From the NCBI GenBank assembly GCA_965199595.1, contig OZ241182.1:1984001-2048000 (forward strand): a DNA stretch of 64,000 nt, given 5' to 3'. The notes below the pieces were generated by a model. It did not search any database. It was not told the DNA's origin and was given only the letters and a program-made list of their open reading frames with translations. Shown here piece after piece: positions 14,578-22,304 of the stretch (positions are counted from its first letter, which is position 1; every line of letters starts with the position of its first letter). The position numbers and the translations under genes were made by a program. Source of the DNA: JBBROS01 sp965199595 (lineage in GTDB: Bacteria > Pseudomonadota > Alphaproteobacteria > Acetobacterales > Acetobacteraceae).

Positions 14578-17418
14578 ATGCCAATGCGAGACCAGGCGAT
14601 GAGCCAATTGGAGGCTGCGACCGTGGTCGGACCGGTGCCGGCCGCCCGTAAGCTGCCTCGATGGAGCCGGTTGTCTGCTGCCGGTCGTCGCCTGGTGCTG
14701 GCGGGTTTCTGCGTGATGATCGTGGCGGGCGCAGCGCTCGGGCTGATGTTCTGGCAGCTGCATACGGATGCCTTGTCCGAGGTGCGGAACAATGTTCGCA
14801 CCCTTGGTCTTGCGATCGCGGAACAGACGGCACGGTCAGTCCAGGCAGGGCAGCTGGTGCTTGAGGATTTGCAGCGGCAGATCGCGGAGCAGAAGCCGAC
14901 CTCGATCGAGGAGTTCAAGCAGCAGGCGTCCAGCGAAGCGATTTTCCGGTTCCTGAAAGATCGTGCCGACTTCCTGCCGCAGGTCGATGCGTTCACGATC
15001 ATCGCGGCCGATGGCAAGCTGGTGAACTTCTCGCGCAAGTGGCCGCCACCGCCGACCGATCTTTCAGATCGGGATTATCTTGCCTACTTCCGCACGCATG
15101 ACAGCCAGGTTTCATTTGTCAGCGCACCCGTGCAGAGCCGGGGCACGGGGGGATGGACGACCTATATCGTGCGCCGGGTCAACAGCCCCAACGGCGAGTT
15201 CATCGGTATGGTGCTGGCCGCGATGGATCTCAACTATTTCCAGAACTTCTACCACGCACTGACGGACCAGGCCCCCACCACCGTCACCCTGCTGCGGCAG
15301 GATGGAACGGTGCTGATCAGCTACCCGCCAGCCGCCGAAATCGGGGCGGTGTGGCCGGCGGACTCGCGTTGGCACCAGATTGCCGCCGATGGCGTGCCGG
15401 ACGTGTTCGAGACCAAGGGAGATCTAACGCCTGGCGACCGGATAGTCTCAGTGCACCCTCTCAGGGACTACTCGCTGGTCATCAACGTCAGCATCTCCGA
15501 GATGTTCGCACTGGCGGACTGGAGGCGGATCGCTCTCGTCACAGGGTTTTGTGCAGCACTGGCGATTGCAGGCGGAGCGATCCTGATCCGTGCCCAGCTC
15601 ATCCACTTTGAGAAGCTGACGCGCTCCGAGCGTCTGCTGGCCGACCGGAACACGACTTTGGAGAACACGGAGCGCACGCTTCGCCAGCAGACGATCCAGC
15701 TCTCCGCCGGTCGCGCCAAGATGGCGGAGCAGTCCGCAACGCTGAGCGCGGCCTTGCGGCATATGAACCAGGGCATTCTCATGGTGGACAGCACCGGCCG
15801 AGTGGTGGTGTGCAACGAACGCGCGGCCACGATGCTCGACCTCCCGTCCGAATTGATCGCGTCTCAGCCCCAGTTTGACGCACTGGTCGAACACCAGAGG
15901 GAGAAAGGTGAATTCATCGACCCGTCCTCCAGCATCCGTGCGGGCAATTTTGCGAACGCATTGACCGGGATGCCGCTCTATGAGCGGGTCCGGCCGAACG
16001 GCGACGTGCTCGAAGTGCAAACCGTTCTAACGCAGGATGGCGGGATGGTGCGGACCTATACCGACATCACCGAACGCCGAAAGTCTGAACGCCAGGTCCA
16101 GTTCATGGCGCATCACGACGCGCTCACCGGCCTCCATAATCGGACCGCGTTCCATGAGGAGTTCGACATCCTCGTCGCGGCCGCGGCCCGGCGGCAGAAC
16201 GGCTTGGCCGTGTTTTACATCGACCTCGATGGCTTCAAGGCCATCAACGACACATACGGCCATGCCTTGGGCGATCGTCTACTCTCGGCCGTGGCCCTCC
16301 GGCTGCGTGCCGCGGTGCGTGAGACGGACATCGTGGCACGGATGGGCGGAGACGAGTTCGCCATCATCCAGCCCTTCACCAGCGCGACCCGCAACGTGGC
16401 TGAGCTGGCCGAGCGGATGCTTCTTTCAGTCGGCCAACCCTTCCGCTTTGAAGACACGCATTGCTCGGTCGGTCTGTCGATCGGCGTGGCCCTGTTCCCG
16501 GAGCATTCCACCCAACCGGCCGAACTGCTGCATCACGCTGATACCGCCCTCTATCGCGCCAAGGCTGGGGGTAAGCGGATGTTCTGCGTCTTCGACCCGG
16601 CGATCGACGCCGGCCGTGCCTCGGTGTCGTCGCTTGAAGACGATCTGGCGCAGGCCCTGAACGATAACCAGTTCCACCTCGTGTACCAGCCGATCGTCGA
16701 TGCGGGCACCCTGGCTGTCATACGGTTCGAGGCGCTGTTGCGGTGGACCCACCCCACGCTTGGCCTCGTCCAGCCCGACTCGTTCATCCCATTGATCGAG
16801 CGGTCCGGTCTGATTGGCCCGATCGGCCTTTGGGTGCTCGAGACCGCCTGCAAGGCTGCCATGAGTTGGCCGCCGGAGGTGGGCGTCTCCGTCAATCTCT
16901 CTCCAGTCCAGTTCCAACAGGCAAATCTGGCCGACCAGGTTGAGCAGGTGCTGCTCCGCATCGGCCTGCCGGCCCGGCAGCTCAACCTGGAGATCACCGA
17001 AGGCGTCCTGCTCAGCAACTCCGGCCCGGTCACCGAGGCGATGACCCGCCTTCGCCAGCTTGGCGTTCGTTTCAGCCTCGATGACTTCGGAACCGCTTAT
17101 GCAGGCCTGACCTATTTGCGGCAGTTCGCATTCGACGTTCTGAAGATCGACAGATCGTTCATCCAGGAGGCTGGCCGTAGCCCAGAAGGCCGAGGGATCC
17201 TCGGTGCCATTCAGGCGCTAGGCAATGCCTGCAACCTCCAGGTGGTCGCTGAAGGTGTGGAAACCGAGGCCGAACTGGCGATCGTTCGCGATCTGCGGTG
17301 CGATCAGGTCCAGGGCTACCTCATCGGGCGGCCTAGCATTACCGCACGGCTGGAGGATATGGACGGGGTGATCGCATCGACCCGGCAGCCGCGCCTCAGC
17401 TTGGTTCCGCGTGCATAG
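14578..17418 (+). CDS. Membrane GGDEF-EAL protein with extracytoplasmic sensor and PAS domain
   Basis: Cyclic-di-GMP metabolising receptor, about 946 residues. Order: membrane segment near 39-59 (LVLAGFCVMIVAGAALGLMF), a roughly 260-residue periplasmic sensor resembling dCACHE/PDC domains, second membrane segment near 317-337, short coiled coil, PAS domain (MNQGILMVDSTGRVVVCNE), GGDEF at residues 590-594 intact with an RxxD inhibitory site (RETD) five residues before it, then EAL at 718-720. The EAL domain keeps SVNLSPVQF, LEITEGV, DDFGT and VAEGVE metal/catalytic residues, so both activities are possible. Start is uncertain: ATG 14578, 14584 and 14599 are in frame, GTG 14548 also. Confidence 0.9.
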   Translation: MPMRDQAMSQLEAATVVGPVPAARKLPRWSRLSAAGRRLVLAGFCVMIVAGAALGLMFWQLHTDALSEVRNNVRTLGLAIAEQTARSVQAGQLVLEDLQRQIAEQKPTSIEEFKQQASSEAIFRFLKDRADFLPQVDAFTIIAADGKLVNFSRKWPPPPTDLSDRDYLAYFRTHDSQVSFVSAPVQSRGTGGWTTYIVRRVNSPNGEFIGMVLAAMDLNYFQNFYHALTDQAPTTVTLLRQDGTVLISYPPAAEIGAVWPADSRWHQIAADGVPDVFETKGDLTPGDRIVSVHPLRDYSLVINVSISEMFALADWRRIALVTGFCAALAIAGGAILIRAQLIHFEKLTRSERLLADRNTTLENTERTLRQQTIQLSAGRAKMAEQSATLSAALRHMNQGILMVDSTGRVVVCNERAATMLDLPSELIASQPQFDALVEHQREKGEFIDPSSSIRAGNFANALTGMPLYERVRPNGDVLEVQTVLTQDGGMVRTYTDITERRKSERQVQFMAHHDALTGLHNRTAFHEEFDILVAAAARRQNGLAVFYIDLDGFKAINDTYGHALGDRLLSAVALRLRAAVRETDIVARMGGDEFAIIQPFTSATRNVAELAERMLLSVGQPFRFEDTHCSVGLSIGVALFPEHSTQPAELLHHADTALYRAKAGGKRMFCVFDPAIDAGRASVSSLEDDLAQALNDNQFHLVYQPIVDAGTLAVIRFEALLRWTHPTLGLVQPDSFIPLIERSGLIGPIGLWVLETACKAAMSWPPEVGVSVNLSPVQFQQANLADQVEQVLLRIGLPARQLNLEITEGVLLSNSGPVTEAMTRLRQLGVRFSLDDFGTAYAGLTYLRQFAFDVLKIDRSFIQEAGRSPEGRGILGAIQALGNACNLQVVAEGVETEAELAIVRDLRCDQVQGYLIGRPSITARLEDMDGVIASTRQPRLSLVPRA

Positions 17419-17491
17419 CGCCCCGGTTCATGGACCATCAATCCAATGTCAGTGATAATTTTCGACAGACAAGATGAGCAAGGGGAAGATC

Positions 17492-17920
17492 ATGCAGCGA
17501 AATATGGCACCCCAGGCCCTCGCATTGCTGCGGATAACAACGGCGCTGGTCTTTCTGCAGCATGGATTGCAGAAGATGATCGGCTTTCCGATCCCGCCGA
17601 TTCCAAGCTATCAGCATTTTTCACTGGCCGGGCTCGCCGGCTTGCTGGAAGTGGTGGCAACGCCGTTTCTGCTGGTTGGTCTCTGGACACGGCCTTGGAG
17701 CTTCCTGCTCAGCGGGCTGATGGCCTTTGCGTATTCCATGGGTCATGCCAAGTCAGGCTTCTTCCCCCTCGCGAATGGCGGGGATGTCGCCGTGCTGTGT
17801 TGCTTCGTCTTTCTATACCTGGCTGCGGCCGGCGGCGGTGCCTGGAGCCTCGATTCGCACTGGAGCCGGCGCAACTCGACGGCCTGCCACAGCACGGGCG
17901 GCGGGTCTTCAGCGGCTTAG
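17492..17920 (+). CDS. DoxX family membrane protein
   Basis: About 142 residues, four predicted membrane segments (LLRITTALVFLQHGLQKMIG; LAGLAGLLEVVATPFLLVGL; LLSGLMAFAYSMGHA; DVAVLCCFVFLYLAAAGGG). The HGLQK motif in helix 1 and the early Gly/Pro loop are typical of DoxX/YphA proteins, which are linked to redox stress resistance and quinone-dependent oxidoreductases. Start ATG 17492 preferred because AAGGGGA lies 6 bases upstream; ATG 17474 is also in frame. Convergent with the LVIVD-repeat gene, whose stop lies 2 bases away. Confidence 0.85.
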   Translation: MQRNMAPQALALLRITTALVFLQHGLQKMIGFPIPPIPSYQHFSLAGLAGLLEVVATPFLLVGLWTRPWSFLLSGLMAFAYSMGHAKSGFFPLANGGDVAVLCCFVFLYLAAAGGGAWSLDSHWSRRNSTACHSTGGGSSAA

Positions 17921-17921
17921 A

Positions 17922-19229
17922 TCAGAGGTCATAATGCAGAACGTGAAGGCCGGCATTCCAGTCCGATAGGTAGATGGTGCCATCCGGCTGCACGTTCACA
18001 TCGCAGGTTTGTGGCGCCAGGGCATTGCCGGGCCTTGGGTCCAGAATGCGGGTGGGCGGGGGCGCCACGAACCGGTCGATCTCGCGCGGGCTGTAAGGGT
18101 CCTTGATGTCGAAAATCCGCAGCCCGGCATTGTGATACGTCGCGAAGATGATCTGCTCGCTCTGGAACGTCTCGGGCCGGTTCTCATGCAGGTTGTGCGG
18201 ACCGAAGTTCTCGCCGGGGCGGCAGAAGTCCTGCTCGCCGGGCGTGGGCAGGGTGGCGATCGAGACCGGGTTCCTCGCGTCCCTGACATCATACAGCCAA
18301 GTGTAGCTGAGCCCCTTCGAGCAGGCGAACCCGTTGGATTCGTCAAGCACAACTGCCAAGCCGCGGCCCGGCAGCGGCAGCGGCGTATGCGTGCCACCGG
18401 GGTAGGGCGGTGCCGTGTTCACGTGCGAGAGCAGGCTGGGCCTGGTCGGGTCCGTCAGGTCGAGGATCGTGAAGCCACCGTCCCGCCACGCCGCATACCC
18501 GCGGTTCCCGGCGACGATCATGTGATGCAATGCGACCCGCTGGTTGGTCCAGCCCGGCGTCTCCCCACCCGCACGCCACATGCCGGGAAGCCAGTATCGC
18601 CCGACCATCTCAGGCTTGCTTGGCTCCTGCACGTCCACCACCATCAGCATGTGATCGGTGAACCCCTCCAGCTGGGCAGAGACATAGGCATAGCGGCCGC
18701 CCGCATACCAGAGCCGGTTGATGCCGATGCCGGGCATCTCCAGGAACGCGATCTCACGCGGCTCGGCGGGACTGGTGATGTCGTAGATCCGCAACCCCGC
18801 AGCGAACTCACCCACGCCCTTCACGTTCCCGGCAAACGAGTTCTGGTAATAGCTGAGACCCGGATTGTACTTCTGCAACGTCGGGATGTTGGCACCGTTT
18901 GCCACCAGCAGCAGATCGCCGTTGGTTTGCAGATGATGCGAGCGTGTATTCGGGCCGTTGCTGATGAAGTTCACCGGCTTCGGCTGCGATGGATTGGAGA
19001 CATCCATCACGGTAAAGCCGTTGCTGAACATGTGGCCGACGAACAGGTGCTTCCGGCTCACCATCAGCTGCACGCCATCGGGCCGGCCGCCCTGGTCGCT
19101 ATAGGCGAGGTGGCGCAACCGGGTGCCTGGCCCGCTGCCGGTGCTCTGCGCCCTGGAACCGCCGGGCCATGCAGAGATGGCCGCGAGCGAACCGAACGAC
19201 GCAAGTTGAGTTCGGCGGGTCAGAAGCAC
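17922..19229 (-). CDS. Exported LVIVD-repeat protein (beta-propeller)
   Basis: About 435 residues. The N-terminus MLLTRRTQLASFGSLAAISA looks like a Tat signal (twin Arg then hydrophobic stretch, Ala-rich end before RAQS). The mature part contains repeated strands of the LVIVD type: FTVMDVSNPSQPKPV, LRIYDITSPAEPREI, LMVVDVQEPSKPEMV, FTILDLTDPTRPSLL, LRIFDIKDPYSPREI, each with a D(I/V)x(D/N/S)P core, predicting a beta-propeller. Function of such proteins is unknown. Start GTG 19229 chosen because GAGGGAC precedes it; an ATG at 19259 would add ten unlike residues. Confidence 0.8.
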   Translation of the reverse strand: MLLTRRTQLASFGSLAAISAWPGGSRAQSTGSGPGTRLRHLAYSDQGGRPDGVQLMVSRKHLFVGHMFSNGFTVMDVSNPSQPKPVNFISNGPNTRSHHLQTNGDLLLVANGANIPTLQKYNPGLSYYQNSFAGNVKGVGEFAAGLRIYDITSPAEPREIAFLEMPGIGINRLWYAGGRYAYVSAQLEGFTDHMLMVVDVQEPSKPEMVGRYWLPGMWRAGGETPGWTNQRVALHHMIVAGNRGYAAWRDGGFTILDLTDPTRPSLLSHVNTAPPYPGGTHTPLPLPGRGLAVVLDESNGFACSKGLSYTWLYDVRDARNPVSIATLPTPGEQDFCRPGENFGPHNLHENRPETFQSEQIIFATYHNAGLRIFDIKDPYSPREIDRFVAPPPTRILDPRPGNALAPQTCDVNVQPDGTIYLSDWNAGLHVLHYDL

Positions 19230-19336
19230 GGTCGTTGTCCCTCGACAAGGCTGCTGCACCGTAAGCAGATACGGGCCTGGTCACAAGACAGCCGACCTGG
19301 CCCGCCCGCATTCTCTCCGATGTCCGTGAAAATGTC

Positions 19337-20215
19337 TCAGAACCGTTGTGAGATCCCCGTGTAGAGCTGAAGGTTGGGTGCATTGCGGTTCAGCCCGATG
19401 TTTGATCCGATATCCAGCTGCAACGTCGGCGTCACCGCATAGGCGAGGGCGGCATCGAAGGTGTAGATCGGCGGGGAGCGGCTGTCGGTGCCCAGCGTGG
19501 AATACAGCTCGGCGAAGGCCGTGAGCTTCGTCCCGATCGGATGCGACAGGTTGATCAACTGCGTGAAGTTGAAATGGTGCCCGGCATCGTTCGCGTTCTT
19601 CAGCACATCGACCTCCGGCACCACCAGCAGCGTGAACTGCCACGGCAGCGGATAGCTGATAGGCGCGATCACGCCGCCCTCCGTGTGACCGTTGCCGATG
19701 CCGCGGGCGGCGGTGGGGAACTTCACATAGGGGATCAGCGCCACGGCCGGGCCACCCTCGTTGCCGAACAGGTTCACCTTGGTGCGCAGCAGCAGGTCAC
19801 CCGAGCCACGGTAGTCCTGCAGCCGCACGCCGGTGCCGGGCACGCTCGTGTTCTGGATATTGTAGCCGGTGTACTGCACCTGCAGCTCGACGCGGTTGGT
19901 GAGCCCGAGCTTCAGAACCGGGTCGGCAAAGGTGTAGAGCCGGGTCGAGACGCCGCCGACGTTCGAGTGGGTGTAGCTGAAGATGTCCGTCTCATACTGC
20001 ACGCGCCCGGCATCGACCGTGATCGGCGAGAAACCCTTGGTGGGACGGTCCGTGTTGAAGCCGCGGAGATCCTTGTCCGGAGTCGGGTTGAACAGTGTGA
20101 AGCCGCTCTTGTCCACCACCGGGTCGCTCTGCGCCCAGGCGGGTGAGGTGATCATCGTGGACAGCACGGCCAGTCGGGCAAGCCGCAGCGTTGTCCGGGG
20201 CATCGGTGGGAGCAT
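19337..20215 (-). CDS. Outer-membrane transporter-like protein, MetA-pathway (PF13557) type
   Basis: About 292 residues from ATG 20215; ATG 20239 and 20266 are alternatives. Sec signal peptide (RLARLAVLSTMITSPAWAQS) then alternating beta-strands ending in an aromatic Phe (LQLYTGISQRF), as expected of an outer-membrane barrel. Motifs FNTDRPTKGFSPITVDAGRV, YTFADPVLKLGLTNRVELQVQ and GSGDLLLRTKVNLFG match the phenol-degradation MetA/transporter family, whose true substrates are unknown. It is divergent from the kdp operon and shares the intergenic region with its regulatory sites. Confidence 0.75.
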   Translation of the reverse strand: MLPPMPRTTLRLARLAVLSTMITSPAWAQSDPVVDKSGFTLFNPTPDKDLRGFNTDRPTKGFSPITVDAGRVQYETDIFSYTHSNVGGVSTRLYTFADPVLKLGLTNRVELQVQYTGYNIQNTSVPGTGVRLQDYRGSGDLLLRTKVNLFGNEGGPAVALIPYVKFPTAARGIGNGHTEGGVIAPISYPLPWQFTLLVVPEVDVLKNANDAGHHFNFTQLINLSHPIGTKLTAFAELYSTLGTDSRSPPIYTFDAALAYAVTPTLQLDIGSNIGLNRNAPNLQLYTGISQRF

Positions 20216-20263
20216 AGAGGGAGCCTTCAGGTTGAGCATGGCCCGGTCGCTAACCCTGGATGC

Positions 20264-20352
20264 CATAAAGATTCGATAAGAGTGTTCGCCGCCCAGCCGA
20301 TTTTTACGGGTTCTTTATGTCTGGGCCCTAAAATCCCGAGCGAATCTTTATG
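20264..20352 (+). promoter_or_regulatory. kdp regulatory region: 12-bp inverted repeat and KdpE-like direct repeat
   Basis: A perfect inverted repeat, CATAAAGATTCG at 20264-20275 and CGAATCTTTATG at 20341-20352, flanks an A/T-rich core unlike the surrounding GC-rich DNA. Inside, TTTAC (20303) and TTTAT (20314) recur with an 11-base period, the arrangement of the KdpE site of E. coli (two TTTA-type half sites one helical turn apart). TCTTTATG also occurs twice (20312, 20345). Likely KdpE operator and promoter of the kdp operon; the left arm lies in the promoter of the divergent MetA-type gene. Confidence 0.55.
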
Positions 20353-20389
20353 CACTGAACGAGCAGTCTGCGGTCCTCGACTGGAGCAT

Positions 20390-20479
20390 ATGAACTTGAT
20401 CGACCTTATCGTTGTTGTGCTCGGCACCGGCGGGATCCTGCTGATGGCGTTCTACGCCGTGCTGTGTGATCGGATCTGA
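20390..20479 (+). CDS. 29-residue membrane microprotein preceding kdpF
   Basis: One hydrophobic helix (LIDLIVVVLGTGGILLMAFYAV) ending LCDRI, so a single-pass inner-membrane peptide with the C-terminus CDRI. GGAG lies 3 bases before the ATG. Its stop is 4 bases before kdpF, so it is the first cistron of the kdp operon. It is not KdpF, which follows. Short ORFs with similar helix plus [CG][DE]R[LI] end occur ahead of kdpF in other bacteria as far as I recall, but they are mostly unannotated. Confidence 0.6.
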   Translation: MNLIDLIVVVLGTGGILLMAFYAVLCDRI

Positions 20480-20483
20480 CGCC

Positions 20484-20570
20484 ATGTTCGACCTGATCCT
20501 TGGAGCGGCCGTCTCCGCTGGCCTGTTGGTTTACCTCGTATGGGCGCTGGTGCGCCCCGAAGATTTCTAG
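20484..20570 (+). CDS. kdpF: K+-transporting ATPase subunit KdpF
   Basis: 28 residues with the standard KdpF pattern: FDLILGAAVSAGLLVYLVWA helix and the C-terminal VRPEDF (commonly LRPERF). KdpF is a single-pass stabilising subunit of KdpABC, located at the membrane next to KdpA. Starts 4 bases after the upstream microprotein and ends 12 bases before kdpA; no strong ribosome-binding site of its own, which suggests translational coupling. Confidence 0.88.
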   Translation: MFDLILGAAVSAGLLVYLVWALVRPEDF

Positions 20571-20582
20571 GAAGCGCGGTTC

Positions 20583-22292
20583 ATGACGCTCATCGGCTGG
20601 GCGCAGATCGCGCTCCTCCTTACTCTGGTGTTCCTCGCGGCGGTGCCGCTGGGCCACTACATCGCCGCAGTCCTGCAAGGCGGCCGCACCCTGTTCAGCC
20701 CCGTGCTCGCCCCGGTCGAGCGCGGCTTCTACCGCCTTGCCGGCGTCGACCCGGCGGTTCAGATGGGATGGCGCGGCTATGCCGCCGCCCTCATCGTGCT
20801 CAGCGCCGTCCACTTCCTGGTGCTCTACGCCATCCTGCGGCTGCAGCAGTACCTGCCGCTAAACCCGGCCGGGCAGGATGCGATGTCGCCCCAGCTGGCC
20901 TTCAACACCGCCATCAGCTTCGTCACGAACACCAACTGGCAGGCGTATGGCGGCGAGACAGCCCTGTCCTACGGCACGCAGATGTGGGGCCTCACGGTCC
21001 ATAACTTCCTTTCGGCCGCCACCGGCATCGCGGCGGCGGCCGTCGTGGCGCGCGCCTTCGCCGGCGGCGGGCTCAAGACGCTCGGCAACTTCTGGGTCGA
21101 TCTCACGCGCGTCACCCTCTACGTGCTGCTGCCGATCGTGATCGTCTGCACGGTGGTGCTCATCGCCACGGGCGTGCCGCAGACCTTGGCGGGCACCGTG
21201 GATGCCACCACGCTGGACGGCGCCAAGCAGTCCATCGCCCTGGGGCCGGTGGCGTTCCAGGAGGCCATCAAGCTGCTGGGCACCAACGGCGGCGGCTTCT
21301 TCAACGCGAACTCCGCCCACCCCTTCGAGAACCCGACCGCACTGTCCAACCTGCTCGAGACCTGGTGCGAGATCGTCATCCCCTTCTCCCTCGCCGTCAT
21401 GTTCGGCGTGATCGTGAAGGACAAGCGCCAGGGTTTCGCCCTGATGTGGACCATGGGCATCCTGATGGTCGCCTTCGTCATCTGCTGCTACGCCGCGGAG
21501 GCGCCTGGCAATCCGCTGCTTACGGCACTCGGCATCGATCCCTCGATGGGCAACATGGAGGGCAAGGAGGTGCGGTTCGGCACCGCCATGTCGTCGCTGT
21601 TCGCCGTCACCACCAGCGCCACCTCCGACGGTGCCGTGATCGCCATGCACGACAGCTTCACGCCGCTGGGCGGGATGGTGCCGATGTTCCTGATCCAGCT
21701 GGGTGAGGTCGTGCCCGGCGGTGTGGGGTCGGGCCTGTACGGGATCATCGTGTTCGCGTTGCTGGCGGTGTTCGTCGCCGGGCTGATGGTGGGGCGGACG
21801 CCGGAGTACCTCGGCAAGAAGGTGCAGGCGCGGGAGATCAAGCTGGCGATGCTGGCGGTGCTGATCCTGCCGCTGTGCATCCTCTCGGGCACTGCGCTGT
21901 GCCTGGTGCTGCCGTCCGGGGTGGCGTCGCTGTCCAATGCCGGGCCGCATGGCCTTTCGGAGATGCTGTACGCCTTCACCTCCGCCACCGGCAACAACGG
22001 CAGCGCCTTCGCCGGCCTGTCGGCGGACACCCCGCTGCTGGACTATGCCCTTGGCACCTGCATGCTGCTGGGCCGGTTCGCGTTCATGATCCCGGTGCTG
22101 GCGATCGCCGGGTCGTTGGCGGCGAAGCCCAAGCTGGGTGAGAGCGCCGGCACCTTCCCGACGCACGGGCCGCTGTTCATCGGCCTGCTGATCGGCGTGA
22201 TCCTCATCATGGGCGGGCTGCAGTTCCTGCCTGCCCTCAGCCTCGGGCCGTTGGCGGAGCACTTCGCGATGCTCGCCGGCAAGACCTTCTAG
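20583..22292 (+). CDS. kdpA: K+-transporting ATPase subunit KdpA
   Basis: 569 residues, full-length potassium-channel-like subunit of the KdpFABC pump. Ten or so membrane helices and the four selectivity-filter-like loops: SFVTNTNWQAYGGE, LGTNGGGFFNANSAHPFENPT, VTTSATSDGAVIAMHDSFTPLGG, and the fourth with SATGNNGSAFAGL. N-terminal membrane helix begins at residue 5 (WAQIALLLTLVFLAAVPLG). Second-largest component of the operon; co-transcribed with kdpF and kdpB (12 bases downstream). Confidence 0.97.
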   Translation: MTLIGWAQIALLLTLVFLAAVPLGHYIAAVLQGGRTLFSPVLAPVERGFYRLAGVDPAVQMGWRGYAAALIVLSAVHFLVLYAILRLQQYLPLNPAGQDAMSPQLAFNTAISFVTNTNWQAYGGETALSYGTQMWGLTVHNFLSAATGIAAAAVVARAFAGGGLKTLGNFWVDLTRVTLYVLLPIVIVCTVVLIATGVPQTLAGTVDATTLDGAKQSIALGPVAFQEAIKLLGTNGGGFFNANSAHPFENPTALSNLLETWCEIVIPFSLAVMFGVIVKDKRQGFALMWTMGILMVAFVICCYAAEAPGNPLLTALGIDPSMGNMEGKEVRFGTAMSSLFAVTTSATSDGAVIAMHDSFTPLGGMVPMFLIQLGEVVPGGVGSGLYGIIVFALLAVFVAGLMVGRTPEYLGKKVQAREIKLAMLAVLILPLCILSGTALCLVLPSGVASLSNAGPHGLSEMLYAFTSATGNNGSAFAGLSADTPLLDYALGTCMLLGRFAFMIPVLAIAGSLAAKPKLGESAGTFPTHGPLFIGLLIGVILIMGGLQFLPALSLGPLAEHFAMLAGKTF

Positions 22293-22304
22293 GAATCGAT
22301 CGAC

